A stretch of DNA of 64,000 nt from Coriobacteriia bacterium (lineage in GTDB: Bacteria > Actinomycetota > Coriobacteriia > Coriobacteriales > UMGS124): the NCBI GenBank assembly GCA_018368455.1, contig JAGZEG010000009.1, positions 96,780 through 160,779 of the forward strand, given 5' to 3'. Under the pieces are notes generated by a model, which ran no database searches, had not been told where the DNA came from, and was given only the letters and a program-made list of their open reading frames with translations. This document shows, in pieces, positions 25,662 through 34,785 of this stretch. Both the position numbers and the translations under genes were made by a program. Each line of letters starts with the position of its first letter. Positions within the stretch are counted from its first letter, which is position 1.

Positions 25662-27491
25662 TTACGCCAGGGCGTTGGCAGCGGCGCTCTGGCCGGCGAT
25701 GCGGCCGAAGACAATGATGTCCGTGAAGGAGTTGCCGCCCAGACGGTTGGCGCCCTGGACGCCGCCCGTGCACTCGCCAGCTGCGAAGAAGTTGGCGATC
25801 GGCGTGCCGTCCTCCTTCGTCACCTGAGCCTCGGTGTTGATGGCCAGGCCGCCCATCGTGTAGTGAATCGTGGGGATGCGCTTGGAGGCATAGAACGGGC
25901 CGTCCTCGACCTTGTCGCCGAGCAGCTGTTTGCCGGGGTCGACCATCGTGTCCTGGCCAGCGTCGATGACGGCGTTGTAGCCGTCGATCGTCTCGACGAG
26001 CGTCGCGGGGTCAACCTCGATCTGGCTGGCGAGGTCCTCGATGGAGTCAGCCTGGAAGCTGTGGCCCGTCGCCACGAGGTCGGCGATCTGGTCGAGACGG
26101 TCCTCGGTGATGTCCGTCGAGTCGACGATGAGCCACATCTCGTCGTTCGTCTGCTCGAGGATGGCGTTGGCGATCTCGTCGCGGCGGCCGTCCTCAGCGG
26201 TGAAGCGCTTGGCCTCGTCGTTGACCATGACGTAGTCCTCGACGCCGAGCCAGTTGCCGACGAACGTGGCCACGCCGCCGTTCTGCGGGTCGCCGAGCGG
26301 GTGGATCTGGACGAGCTCCATGTTCTTGAGGCCAGCGCCGATGGCCTGGGCCATGGGGATGGCGTCGCCCGTGGCGCTGATGTTGCACGAGGAGGGCATC
26401 GTCTCGGTCACGCGCTTGTCGTACTCCATGGCGAGCTGCGGGTTGCGGGCATAGCCACCCGTCGTCATGACGACGGACTTCGCCGTGATCGTGATGGGGT
26501 TGCCGCTGGAGACGCGGCTGCCGGTGACGCCCGTCACGTTGCCGTCGGCGTCGGTCGTCAGAGCCTCGACCTTGGCGTCGGTGTAGTACTTGGCGCCGAG
26601 ACGCGTGGCGTTGTCAAGCAGGCAGCTGACGTAGTAAGCGCCGCCCTGCTGGCCGTTCTTCTGGACCTTGACGGAGTGGCCGCGCTGCCACTTGCCGCCG
26701 ATGGCCGTGAACACCTCGTCGTTGAAGACCAGGCCGTGGGCCTCCATCCAGTGGATGCCGTCGAGGGCGTTGTCGGCGAGGACGCGGACGAGCTCGGGAT
26801 CGGCCGTCTCGTCGCCGCCCTCAAACGTGTCCGTGTAGAACTTGTCGGCGGAGTCCTCGATGCCCATGGGCTCCTGACGCTCGGGGTCGGGCGAGTTGAA
26901 CGTGCCCTCGCCGCAGTTCGTGTTGCCGCCGTAGATGTCCATCTTGTCGAGCATGATGACGGAGGCACCGGCCTCGGCTGCGCTCACGGCAGCGGCCAGG
27001 CCCGCGCCGCCCATGCCGACGATGAGGACGTCGCACTCCTCCTCGATGGCGGGAGCGGGCTCAAGGCCGGTCTCGGCCTCGGAGAGGGCCTTCACGTCGG
27101 CGCCGGCCTGCGTGTAGATGTCCTCGAGGGCGCTCTTGAACGCGAAGGACGTCAGCGTGGCGCCGGTGATGGAGTCGAGGTTGAGGCACTGCGACTCGAT
27201 TGCGCGCTGGGTGAGCAGCTCGATGGCGGCGTCGCCGATGTTCTTGGACTCGTCGCTCGTCGTCGTGATCGTGACGAGCTTGCCGCCCTTGAACGTGGCC
27301 GTCATGTCGACAGCGCCGTTGCGGCCCGTCGCGGACGCCTCGTACGTGCCGTCGGCGATGCTGGAGGCGCTGTCAGCGGCCGCGGACTCGGTGGCGCGGG
27401 CCACGGAGGCACCGGCGAAGGCGGTGGCCAGGCCGAGGGCGGCGGCACCGGCGACGAACTGACGACGGGAGGCGTTGATGGTGTCGAGCAT
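25662..27491 (-). CDS. Tat-exported FMN/FAD fumarate-reductase-like flavoprotein
   Basis: This is a 609-residue reductase of the fumarate/urocanate reductase family acting outside the membrane. A twin-arginine signal (SRRQFVAGAAAL, residues 8-19) leads. An FMN-binding domain follows (about 45-130) with the covalent-FMN motif SITGATLTS. The FAD domain starts at CDVLIVGMGGAGLAAAVSAAE near residue 153 and carries GGNTNCGEG, IHPLGDPQNGG and the C-terminal GGLAINTEAQV and GGNSFTDIIVFGRIAG motifs. The electron acceptor cannot be told from sequence. A membrane LuxR regulator lies upstream on the same strand, a pairing common in Coriobacteriia. The ATG follows AAAGGAGCTC. Confidence 0.88.
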   Translation of the reverse strand: MLDTINASRRQFVAGAAALGLATAFAGASVARATESAAADSASSIADGTYEASATGRNGAVDMTATFKGGKLVTITTTSDESKNIGDAAIELLTQRAIESQCLNLDSITGATLTSFAFKSALEDIYTQAGADVKALSEAETGLEPAPAIEEECDVLIVGMGGAGLAAAVSAAEAGASVIMLDKMDIYGGNTNCGEGTFNSPDPERQEPMGIEDSADKFYTDTFEGGDETADPELVRVLADNALDGIHWMEAHGLVFNDEVFTAIGGKWQRGHSVKVQKNGQQGGAYYVSCLLDNATRLGAKYYTDAKVEALTTDADGNVTGVTGSRVSSGNPITITAKSVVMTTGGYARNPQLAMEYDKRVTETMPSSCNISATGDAIPMAQAIGAGLKNMELVQIHPLGDPQNGGVATFVGNWLGVEDYVMVNDEAKRFTAEDGRRDEIANAILEQTNDEMWLIVDSTDITEDRLDQIADLVATGHSFQADSIEDLASQIEVDPATLVETIDGYNAVIDAGQDTMVDPGKQLLGDKVEDGPFYASKRIPTIHYTMGGLAINTEAQVTKEDGTPIANFFAAGECTGGVQGANRLGGNSFTDIIVFGRIAGQSAAANALA

Positions 27492-27843
27492 GCGAGAGCT
27501 CCTTTCGTGGGTGCCCCGCGGTGTGCGGGTGCATCTCCTCGTGGGCCTGCGGCGTGCGCCGCGCTGGGCGGCGTGTGCCGCACGTGGCCTTGAACGACTC
27601 CCACTATGCCGCGGGCCGCTGAGAGCCGCACTCGCACGAACAATGCGAAAACCGCAGGTCAGAGCATCACACCCTTCGTGCTATTGAGGGTGCGGGGTGC
27701 TCCGGAACGGGGCAGAGCGCACGAGAAAATGCCGCGTTTCGGGCGGTATTTCGAGCCTCGCCCCACCCCGCGACGGGTCGTTTGGACGGCTTTTCTGCAA
27801 GGCGCGAGACGCCAGATTTTTGCGTGCCGGGAGAAAAAGTTTT
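27492..27843. other. 352-base gap between luxR-type gene and flavoprotein gene
   Basis: I see no gene here. On the minus strand it would be the leader of the flavoprotein gene and ends in AAAGGAGCTC before the ATG. No convincing -35/-10 pair or hairpin terminator was found. It is the likely place for operators of the LuxR regulator. Confidence 0.4.
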
Positions 27844-29358
27844 TTACCCGCGCTCCTCGGCGTGCGCGAGCACGAGGTCGAGCAGCTCCTGCTTCGAGTG
27901 GACGTCCAGCTTGCTGTAGAGGTGGCGCGAGTGGCTGCGTACCGTGTTCTCGGAGATGGAGAGCGTCTCGGCGATGTAGCCCTTGCTGCGCCCCATGCAG
28001 ATGAGGTACATGACCTCCGTCTCGCGCTCCGTCAGCTCGCTCTGCGCCCCGATGGCGTCGCAGGCGGTGCGCACGGCGTCGCCCATGGACGGGGGGATCG
28101 GCGGCTCGTCGAGGTCGCCGAACACGCGCTTCTGGGAGAAGTCGCGCTCACCCAGCAGAAAGACGGTTGCCAGCGCGAGCAGGTACACGATGAGCCCGAC
28201 GTACTCTTCGCCCGAGCCGAGGTCGTTGAGCAGCCCGCCGACGAGCTGGCCGATCGGGAACGACAGGCAGTAGGCCGTCCAGCCCCCGCCGAATATGACA
28301 AGCGGGTTGAGCGTGCTGTGGTGTGCTACATCGGCGAGCATGGCCCACAGGAGCATGACGAGCAACGTCTGCCCCACGGCCACGGCGACGAGCGCCCAGC
28401 CCGACAGCATGGGCCCCACGATGGGCAGCGCCATGACGCCGGCGCCCGTAAACAGCAGGACGGCTCGCCACATGCCGGAGAAGTGCAGGCCGTGTCGCGT
28501 GCTGCCCAGCGCATACCACAGGACGGCGGCCGCAGCGGCGACCTCGAGCCCGTGGTGGACGAGGGACAGCAGCCACTGCGGCGTGTAGGCGGCCTCGACG
28601 CGCATGGACTGCATGATGCCGATAACGACGCCATACGCCGCGATACCGCACAGCGTGCGCAGCAGGGGCCGCAGGTCGCGAAGGCTCGCGTACGACGTGG
28701 CGGGGTTGTCCGTCGAGGGCTCGGCGCAGGCGGGCGCGTGGGCCGTCGCGACGCGCAGCAGGGCGGGGGAGGCCAGGCACAGCGCGACGCACGCGACGGT
28801 GCCCGCCACGGTTCCGAGCAGGTCGAGCGGGAACTTGACGATGCTACCGAACAGCATGGCGCCGAACACGCACAGGATGATGGTCTGCGTGTCGAGCCTG
28901 CCGTAGAAGAACGCCCACTGCAGGTACATCCAGGCCATGCCGACGCCACAGAGCGCCCCTCCGAGCCCCACCTGCATGCCGACGGGCAGGGGGAGCGGCA
29001 CACACATCAGCACGGTGGCGGCCGCCATGAAGACGGCGAGCGGCCAGTCGAGCCTGCGGCACAGCGACTCGGTGAGACGCGGGCCCCAGGCGAGGGCAAG
29101 CCCGGCGATGACGAGGGCGACGAGCGAGAGCGCGCCGTAGAGCCACACGCCCGAGTTCTGGCCAGGGAAGCTCGCGCTGGCGATGTGCGCGGCGTTCCAG
29201 ATCCAGACGTGGCCGGTGAGGATGCCGAAGGCTGCGGGGCTGACCGAGCGGAGCCGGGCGAGGGTGGCGCGGAGCTCGTCCGCGACGCTGACGCCTGAGC
29301 GTCGGGTGCTTGCCGGGGGGTCGACGGGAGCGGGCGAGAAGGGAGTGGACGGCTGCAT
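27844..29358 (-). CDS. Membrane-embedded LuxR-family transcriptional regulator
   Basis: This is a 504-residue fusion of an MFS-like membrane part and a DNA-binding domain. About twelve hydrophobic spans cover residues 40-420. A linker (GDLDEPPIPPSMGDAV) leads to a LuxR helix-turn-helix in the last 65 residues: LTERETEVMYLICMGRSKGYIA, SENTVRSHSRHLYSKLDVHSKQEL. Such proteins are abundant in Coriobacteriia, where they are thought to sense extracellular compounds and control adjacent Tat-exported reductases; here the reductase is the next gene downstream. The ATG at 29358 has GGAGG five bases upstream; the frame is open 23 codons further. The ligand is unknown. Confidence 0.9.
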   Translation of the reverse strand: MQPSTPFSPAPVDPPASTRRSGVSVADELRATLARLRSVSPAAFGILTGHVWIWNAAHIASASFPGQNSGVWLYGALSLVALVIAGLALAWGPRLTESLCRRLDWPLAVFMAAATVLMCVPLPLPVGMQVGLGGALCGVGMAWMYLQWAFFYGRLDTQTIILCVFGAMLFGSIVKFPLDLLGTVAGTVACVALCLASPALLRVATAHAPACAEPSTDNPATSYASLRDLRPLLRTLCGIAAYGVVIGIMQSMRVEAAYTPQWLLSLVHHGLEVAAAAAVLWYALGSTRHGLHFSGMWRAVLLFTGAGVMALPIVGPMLSGWALVAVAVGQTLLVMLLWAMLADVAHHSTLNPLVIFGGGWTAYCLSFPIGQLVGGLLNDLGSGEEYVGLIVYLLALATVFLLGERDFSQKRVFGDLDEPPIPPSMGDAVRTACDAIGAQSELTERETEVMYLICMGRSKGYIAETLSISENTVRSHSRHLYSKLDVHSKQELLDLVLAHAEERG

Positions 29359-29593
29359 GGTGCCTCCGGTGGGGATGGCGAGCGTGGTGGCGTGGGGGCG
29401 AGAGGCGTGCTCGGGCGGTGCGAGCATCTGCGCGATCGTGCGATGCCGGCGCCTGGCGAGGCTGGCGTGACGGCCTCCCTTTGCCGATGATGCCGCTAGT
29501 ATAGATGCCTGAACTTACGAGATGTCCGAACATGTGGCGGTGCGGATGACGTCGGCAAACGGCGCGCCGCCAACGAGCCCGGAAGGCGGTTCC

Positions 29594-30604
29594 ATGAGCA
29601 AGCTTAACGTGGGGGCCCTGCGTCCCGAGAACCACTTCGACACCATAGCGTGCGGGGCGGGCGTCGGTTTTGCCCCGCTGCCAGACGAGGGCGAGGCCGG
29701 GGTACCGATCGCCACTTCCGAGTGCGGCGAGGCGGCTCGGAGCGACGCGCGAGGCCTCGAGGAGATAATCGCCGCCCTCTGCGGGGGGAGGGCCTGCCAC
29801 ATCGACGGCGCCGAGGTTGCTCGCCGTCTTGTCGGCGCGTCGGAGGATGGAAGCACGGGCGTCGTTGTGGCGCGGCCGCTCGAGCTCGGCGCCGACGGCC
29901 GCCTGCGCGCGACACCGCTGCGCCAGCTCGCGAAGGAACGGCGCGCCGAACCGGGCGGCGCGGATGCCGTGCTGATCGCTGACGACGCGCTCGTGAACCC
30001 CTGGCTGTGCCGTCCCCTGCAGATGGGCTTCGACGTGGCGGTCGAGGACCTGCGCCCCTGGCTGGGCCTGGACGCCTGCGCCCTTGTGGGGCGGACGGAC
30101 GAGATGCTCGCCCGCGCGTGCGATCGCGCGGGCGTGGCGGTCGGGGACGCACCAGAGCGTGGAGGTGACACGAGGCTCGCCGTCGCGCGCGAGCGGCTGG
30201 CGACGCTATCGCTCGCTACGCAGCGCCGCTGCGACGCGGCCCTGACGGCCGCGCACTTCCTCGTTGTGCACCCTGACGTCGCGTGGGTGTCCTACCCCGG
30301 CTTGCCCGACGATACGGCTAACGACGCGGCCCGGCGCGTGCTCGAGCACGGCTTTGGCTTGCACGTGTCGTTTGGGCTCGCCGAGGGCCTGGACGCCAGC
30401 ACCGTTCTGCGCGCCGCCCGACGCGCGGGCATGCTGGCGTGTCTCGAGGGGGTGGAGCGGCCCCTCCTGACGCATCGCAGCCAGCTCAGTGCCGTGTCGC
30501 GCGCGGGCTCGGTCGACGTCCTCGTTCTGCGCGCTGGTCTGGAGACGCCGCTCGACATCGTGCAGATGCTGGAGGGGGCGCTTGGGGCGGTGCGAGCGCG
30601 GTAG
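29594..30604 (+). CDS. Cys/Met-metabolism PLP-fold protein lacking the PLP lysine (probable pseudoenzyme)
   Basis: The 336-residue protein resembles O-acetylhomoserine sulfhydrylases only in parts: RPENHFDT at the start, LVNPWLCRPLQMGFDV near residues 133-147, and a well-kept C-terminal part (VVHPDVAWVSYPGLPDD, ARRVLEHGFGLHVSFGL). In the family the middle block continues into S-x-T-K, whose lysine binds PLP; here it reads EDLRPWLG, with Pro155 where the lysine should be. The cofactor site therefore looks lost. The frame is intact over more than 1 kb with normal codon use, arguing against simple decay. The ATG at 29594 follows GGAAGGCGG. Its role is unknown. Confidence 0.6.
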   Translation: MSKLNVGALRPENHFDTIACGAGVGFAPLPDEGEAGVPIATSECGEAARSDARGLEEIIAALCGGRACHIDGAEVARRLVGASEDGSTGVVVARPLELGADGRLRATPLRQLAKERRAEPGGADAVLIADDALVNPWLCRPLQMGFDVAVEDLRPWLGLDACALVGRTDEMLARACDRAGVAVGDAPERGGDTRLAVARERLATLSLATQRRCDAALTAAHFLVVHPDVAWVSYPGLPDDTANDAARRVLEHGFGLHVSFGLAEGLDASTVLRAARRAGMLACLEGVERPLLTHRSQLSAVSRAGSVDVLVLRAGLETPLDIVQMLEGALGAVRAR

Positions 30605-30761
30605 GGTCGCGGACTCGGGGCCGTGCGCGTTGTCGGTAGCTTAGGGACCCCGGGGCGATTCCGGGCGTCTCCCCCTCGCGGCTCCGCTATGCTAAGGGAC
30701 ACGATATCAGCCGCGGCCTGCGTCCCGTGCGGGCGCCTGCCGCGTGGAAGGAGCGCCTCAG

Positions 30762-31529
30762 ATGAAGTCTTCCTCGGCCACCTTGTCCCGTCGCCCCCTC
30801 GGCTTCGTCCGTCGGGCCATGCTTGCGCTCGCGGTTGCCTGCCTTGCGTGTGTTGCCTCGCTTGCGCTTGCCGGCTGTGGCTCGCAGCAGAGCGCCGAGG
30901 ATGCCGAGCAGGCCATTCGCGGTGGCATCGACGCCGACATGAAGACGCTGTCCTCGCTTGACTCCTCCACGGCGGGCCAGCTGTTCTCCTCCGAGTTCAC
31001 CTCGCAGCTCACTGGCGCTGGCATCGATCCCGCCACTGTGTACGGTCCGCTGTTCTCGAGTCTGTCGTACACCATAGACGGCGTCGACGTCGACATGGAC
31101 GCGCGCACGGCCGTCGCTCACCTCACGATCACGAACAAAGATCTGGGCACGGCGCTCGTCAACTATCAGAACGCGCTGACAGACACGCTTGCCAGCTCCG
31201 AGGGGCGCGCTACGCTGACGTCGATGGACGGCGACGACAACGCGTTTCTTGCGTATCTGACGACCGAGCTGCAAAACGCCCTGAACGATCCCGCTCTCGG
31301 CACGGTGACGAGCAGCGTTGACGTCACGTATGAGCTGCGCGACAACTCGTGGGTGGCCGCCGACCTTGGCGAGCTGCAGAAGGCCCTGCTCGGCGGTCTT
31401 GACACGCTGTCGGCGACCTCGGCCTCCTCGACGCCCGACAGCGCTGCGGCGGCGCCTGACACCGGTGCCTCTGCCGGCGACGCGGCGCCTGCCGACGCGG
31501 CTGCCGACGAGCCCGTGCAGGCCGCCTAG
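30762..31529 (+). CDS. Secreted lipoprotein of unknown function
   Basis: This 255-residue protein has a lipoprotein signal: basic start, hydrophobic core, then the lipobox LALAGC, so it is probably anchored to the outer face of the membrane. The mature part is mostly Asp/Thr/Ser-rich and predicted soluble, with a segment (LSYTIDGVDVDMDARTAVAHLTITNKD) reminiscent of DUF4878/DUF5105-like folds found in lipoproteins. It ends in an Ala/Pro/Asp low-complexity tail. The ATG at 30762 follows GGAAGGAG. I cannot assign a function. Confidence 0.75.
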   Translation: MKSSSATLSRRPLGFVRRAMLALAVACLACVASLALAGCGSQQSAEDAEQAIRGGIDADMKTLSSLDSSTAGQLFSSEFTSQLTGAGIDPATVYGPLFSSLSYTIDGVDVDMDARTAVAHLTITNKDLGTALVNYQNALTDTLASSEGRATLTSMDGDDNAFLAYLTTELQNALNDPALGTVTSSVDVTYELRDNSWVAADLGELQKALLGGLDTLSATSASSTPDSAAAAPDTGASAGDAAPADAAADEPVQAA

Positions 31530-31554
31530 GCACCGCCTGCTAATCGAGGCTTCC

Positions 31555-32214
31555 GTGCTAGGAGAGACGCCCCTCGCTGGCGGGCCCGATCCGCCTGCCG
31601 GTGAGGTACCCGGCGACGTCCGCGTTCCGCCTGCCCCGCCGTCCGCCTCTGAGGCGACGCGCCACGTCATGCAGGCCAACAAGAGCAAGAACACCAAGCC
31701 TGAGCTGCTTGTTCGCGCCGGCCTGCGCACGCGCGGCCTCACGGGCTATCGCATCCAGTACAAGCGCGCCTGTGGTCGTCCCGACGTGGCGTTTCCGGGG
31801 CGGCGCGTCGCCATATTCGTGCACGGGTGCTTCTGGCACCGCTGCCCGTACTGCAACCCGAGCAACCCCAAGATCAACGTCGACTTCTGGCAGGCGAAGT
31901 TTGCGCGCAACCGCCAGCGCGATGAGCGCAACACGCGCGAGCTCGTCGAGCGGGGGTGGACGGTGCTCGTCGTGTGGGAGTGCCGCCTCAAGAAGAAGCG
32001 GGCGCGACGCACGCTGGCGGAGATCGCCTACGAGGTGCGCCTGTCCCGGCCTGTCGTGCATGCGTGCGACCGGCGTCCCGGCCGCATCGCCGTCATGGGC
32101 CGGGGGCAGAGCCGCTACGCGTCGCTGCTGCGTCACATCCGCGTGATGTCTCGGCTGAGCCCGCTGCCGGCTAAGCGCCCGGGCAGGGGGAGGCGCTCTC
32201 GCCATGGCAGATAA
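31555..32214 (+). CDS. vsr: Very short patch repair (Vsr) endonuclease
   Basis: Vsr nicks DNA at T:G mismatches left by deamination of 5-methylcytosine. The core matches the family: NKSKNTKPELLVRAGL, then GRPDVAFPGRRVAIFVHGCFWH with the metal-binding Asp and catalytic His, an HRCPYC cysteine/histidine block, NVDFWQAKFARNRQRD, and a Trp-rich VLVVWECRL strand. A Pro-rich N-terminal extension precedes the core. The GTG at 31555 (GAGG upstream) gives 219 residues; the true start could be further in. No Dcm-type cytosine methylase is in this window. The stop overlaps the next gene by 11 bases. Confidence 0.85.
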   Translation: MLGETPLAGGPDPPAGEVPGDVRVPPAPPSASEATRHVMQANKSKNTKPELLVRAGLRTRGLTGYRIQYKRACGRPDVAFPGRRVAIFVHGCFWHRCPYCNPSNPKINVDFWQAKFARNRQRDERNTRELVERGWTVLVVWECRLKKKRARRTLAEIAYEVRLSRPVVHACDRRPGRIAVMGRGQSRYASLLRHIRVMSRLSPLPAKRPGRGRRSRHGR

Positions 32215-32746
32215 GCGAGCCGCGGCAGAGGGGCCTGCGCAGGGCCTGCACGTCGTGACGCACGCCATCGACCCCGTCGTGGCGCCTGGCGCGCGCGTGC
32301 TCATCCTGGGGACGATGCCCTCGCCAGCCTCCCGCGACGCCGGCTTCTACTACGGGCACCCGCGCAACCGCTTCTGGCCGGTGGTGGCGCGCGTGTTCGA
32401 CGAGGCGAGCGTCCCTCTGACGACGGAGGGACGCCGCGAGCTCATCCTGCGCCACCGGCTCGCGCTGTGGGACGTGCTCGCGCGCTGCGAGATCCGCGGG
32501 GCCTCCGACGCCTCCATAGCCGATCCCGTGCCCAACGACCTCGTCGGACGCGTCCTGAGTCGCGCCCCGATCCGCGCCGTGTTCACGACAGGCGCCACGG
32601 CCCACCGGCTGTACCACCGCCTGTGCGAGCCGGCCACGGGCATCCCGGCCGTGTGCCTCCCTTCGACAAGCCCAGCCAACGCCGCGTGGCATCTGGACGC
32701 GCTCGTTGAGGCGTACCGGCCTATTCGCGTGGCGACGGGGCTCTGA
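32204..32746 (+). CDS. DNA-deoxyinosine (hypoxanthine) glycosylase, uracil-DNA-glycosylase superfamily
   Basis: This is a 180-residue member of the UDG superfamily most like the hypoxanthine-DNA glycosylase (family 6) group, which removes deaminated adenine. The N-terminal motif VLILGTMPSPASRDAGFYYGHPRNRFWPVV holds the family's active-site loop, LALWDVLARCEIRGASDASI follows, and the C-terminal loop is LPSTSPANA. It overlaps vsr by 11 bases in another frame, so the two form a base-deamination repair pair. Distinction from other small UDG families rests on these motifs only. Confidence 0.8.
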   Translation: MADKRAAAEGPAQGLHVVTHAIDPVVAPGARVLILGTMPSPASRDAGFYYGHPRNRFWPVVARVFDEASVPLTTEGRRELILRHRLALWDVLARCEIRGASDASIADPVPNDLVGRVLSRAPIRAVFTTGATAHRLYHRLCEPATGIPAVCLPSTSPANAAWHLDALVEAYRPIRVATGL

Positions 32747-32820
32747 GGTGACGGACGTGGCTCCCTTGCGGAATCGGTGAAGCTCGGTAGGACATCGCAG
32801 GCGCGGCACGGGCTCTGGGC

Positions 32821-34638
32821 ATGATGGTGTGCATGCCAGGACGCGACGGGGGAGGACAGGTGGGCGAGGGCGACCCGACATACGGAGCCACGCGCATGCC
32901 TGCCCCTGCGACGGTCGCCAGCGCCTCCCGCCGGCCATCCGCGCTTGCCTTTCTCGCCGCGGGCGCGTTTCTCGTGGCCGTGCTGCTCGTCCTCGGCCTG
33001 CTGGCGTTTGTCAACGACGGAGCCTCCTACGGGGCGGATCCCTCCTCCACGTCTGCGAACTTCCCGCTGCCCTCGGTCGTGAGCGTTGCCCTCGGGGCCC
33101 TCGTCGCGCTCGCCCTGGGCTGCGCCTGCGTCTGCGCGCGCCATGCTCGCCGACGTGCCCCGCTGTCCAAGCGCGACGTTCGTGCGGTGATGCTCGCCCT
33201 GACGGCGCTGGTGTTCGCCGCCCAGCTCGTGCTCGTGCGCAGCCTCTACGCCGTTCCCGGCTGGGACGCGGGCACGATCCTGGAGTACGCGCGCTGGAAG
33301 GCGTCGGGCCTGCCCGCCGACGCCTTCTATGGCAGCGACGTCAACGAGTGGGTCGTCGGGTATCTGGACATCTATCCCAACAACGCGCTGCTCACGTTCG
33401 TGCTCGCCGGGTGCTACCGGCTCGGGGCGCTGCTCGGCACGGACGGCCTGTACGTCGCCTGCCTGCTTGGAGCGCTCTGCGTGAGCGTCGGCGGGTTGCT
33501 GACGTGCCTGCTCGTCGCGCGTCTCACCGGCTCTCATGCGGTGGCGTTCGTCTCGTTTGCCCTCTACACGCTGTTGTTTTCGCTGTCTCCCTGGATCAGC
33601 GTGCCCTATTCGGACACATATGCTGCTCTGTTTGTCGCGCTCGTGCTCTGGCTGGGCGGGCGGCTGCTTGCGACGACGGGCCCCGACGTCCCTTTGGAAC
33701 GCGGGGCGAGCATCTTTGCGCGGCACGGAGCGCTTTGGCTTGCGGTGGGCGCCGCGGCCCTGCTCGGCTACCTCATCAAGCCTACGGTGCTCATCGTCTG
33801 CATGGCGCTCGCGCTCGTCTCGCTCGTACGGGTCGCGCGCCTGGCAGCGCCTGCGCGCTTTAGGCTGGGGCTTGCGGGTGCGGGCGCGATCGGTCTCGTC
33901 CTGGCAGCGGGCCTCGTGCTCGGTGTCGTGGCACCCTCCGTGCGCGCCGCCATGGGGGCGGGCGACGAGGTGGGCGCGGCACTGGGCATGAGCCACTTCC
34001 TCATGATGGGGCAAAACGGCGAGACGACGGGCAGCTTCTTGCAGTCCGACGTCGACTTCTCCCGCTCCGTCGCCGACCCCGCTGAGCGCTCGTCCATGGA
34101 GCGGGCGGCCGCTGTCGAGCGTGTCGCGAGCCGCAGCCTCGCCGAGAACGTCGCGTTCTACGCGAGCAAACTGCTCTACAGCTTTGGCGACGGCACGTTC
34201 CTGTGGGCGGGCGAGGCGGGTGACGGGTTCTTCCAGGCGATCCTGCCGCAATGGGGCCCGCTCGGCTCCGCCCTGCGCTCCCTGTTCTACCGCGATGCGT
34301 GGCAGGCGGGTGCGGATCGCGGCTCGTTTCAGACGCTCGCCCAGATCGCCTGGTGCGCCGTGCTCGTTCTGGCGGCGCTCGGCGGGCTCTCCGAGGCGCG
34401 GGCGGCGCGGAGGCAGCGCGGCGGGGTTTCTCGTCGAGGGACTGTCCACCCGCTTGTGCTTGCCGCGATGCTTGCCGTGCTCGGCCTGATGCTCTACCTG
34501 CTCATCTTCGAGTGTCGGGCGCGCTACCTCTACTGCTTCGGCCCGGCCGTGACGTTGTGCGCCTCTGCCGGCCTCGCCGCTCTGGAGCGCCGCGTGGGGG
34601 CGCTGGCCATGCCCGCAGGCTCGCGGACTCCCGTGTAA
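32821..34638 (+). CDS. Polytopic membrane glycosyltransferase-like protein (GT-C type)
   Basis: This 605-residue membrane protein has about twelve to thirteen spans. After two N-terminal spans comes an extracytoplasmic loop typical of GT-C enzymes: VRSLYAVPGWDAGTI with an acidic residue after Trp, then YPNNALLTF. Such proteins move sugars from polyprenyl-phosphate carriers onto surface glycans or proteins. The pattern resembles the family of membrane proteins associated with exosortase-like systems in Gram-positives, but no such protein is seen here. galE lies directly downstream. The start is uncertain: GTG 32860 (GGGGGAGGA) and ATG 32896 (GGAG) are alternatives. Confidence 0.6.
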   Translation: MMVCMPGRDGGGQVGEGDPTYGATRMPAPATVASASRRPSALAFLAAGAFLVAVLLVLGLLAFVNDGASYGADPSSTSANFPLPSVVSVALGALVALALGCACVCARHARRRAPLSKRDVRAVMLALTALVFAAQLVLVRSLYAVPGWDAGTILEYARWKASGLPADAFYGSDVNEWVVGYLDIYPNNALLTFVLAGCYRLGALLGTDGLYVACLLGALCVSVGGLLTCLLVARLTGSHAVAFVSFALYTLLFSLSPWISVPYSDTYAALFVALVLWLGGRLLATTGPDVPLERGASIFARHGALWLAVGAAALLGYLIKPTVLIVCMALALVSLVRVARLAAPARFRLGLAGAGAIGLVLAAGLVLGVVAPSVRAAMGAGDEVGAALGMSHFLMMGQNGETTGSFLQSDVDFSRSVADPAERSSMERAAAVERVASRSLAENVAFYASKLLYSFGDGTFLWAGEAGDGFFQAILPQWGPLGSALRSLFYRDAWQAGADRGSFQTLAQIAWCAVLVLAALGGLSEARAARRQRGGVSRRGTVHPLVLAAMLAVLGLMLYLLIFECRARYLYCFGPAVTLCASAGLAALERRVGALAMPAGSRTPV

Positions 34639-34785
34639 GGCTCTCGTCAGGGAAGGCCGCCGACGCGTGGCGATCCGATGGCGGCGACCCGTTTGCGCTA
34701 CCATAGGAGAGACGTCCCGAACGACCACGCTGCATCCTCGCCGTTTCGAGCGGGTGCATCCAGACCACCCCAGATGGGAGACACC

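Noticed and set aside
25863..27593. 576-residue plus-strand frame opposite the flavoprotein
   Set aside because: The minus strand has the clear Tat/FMN/FAD motifs; the plus frame is a shadow rich in Val/Gly/Asp.
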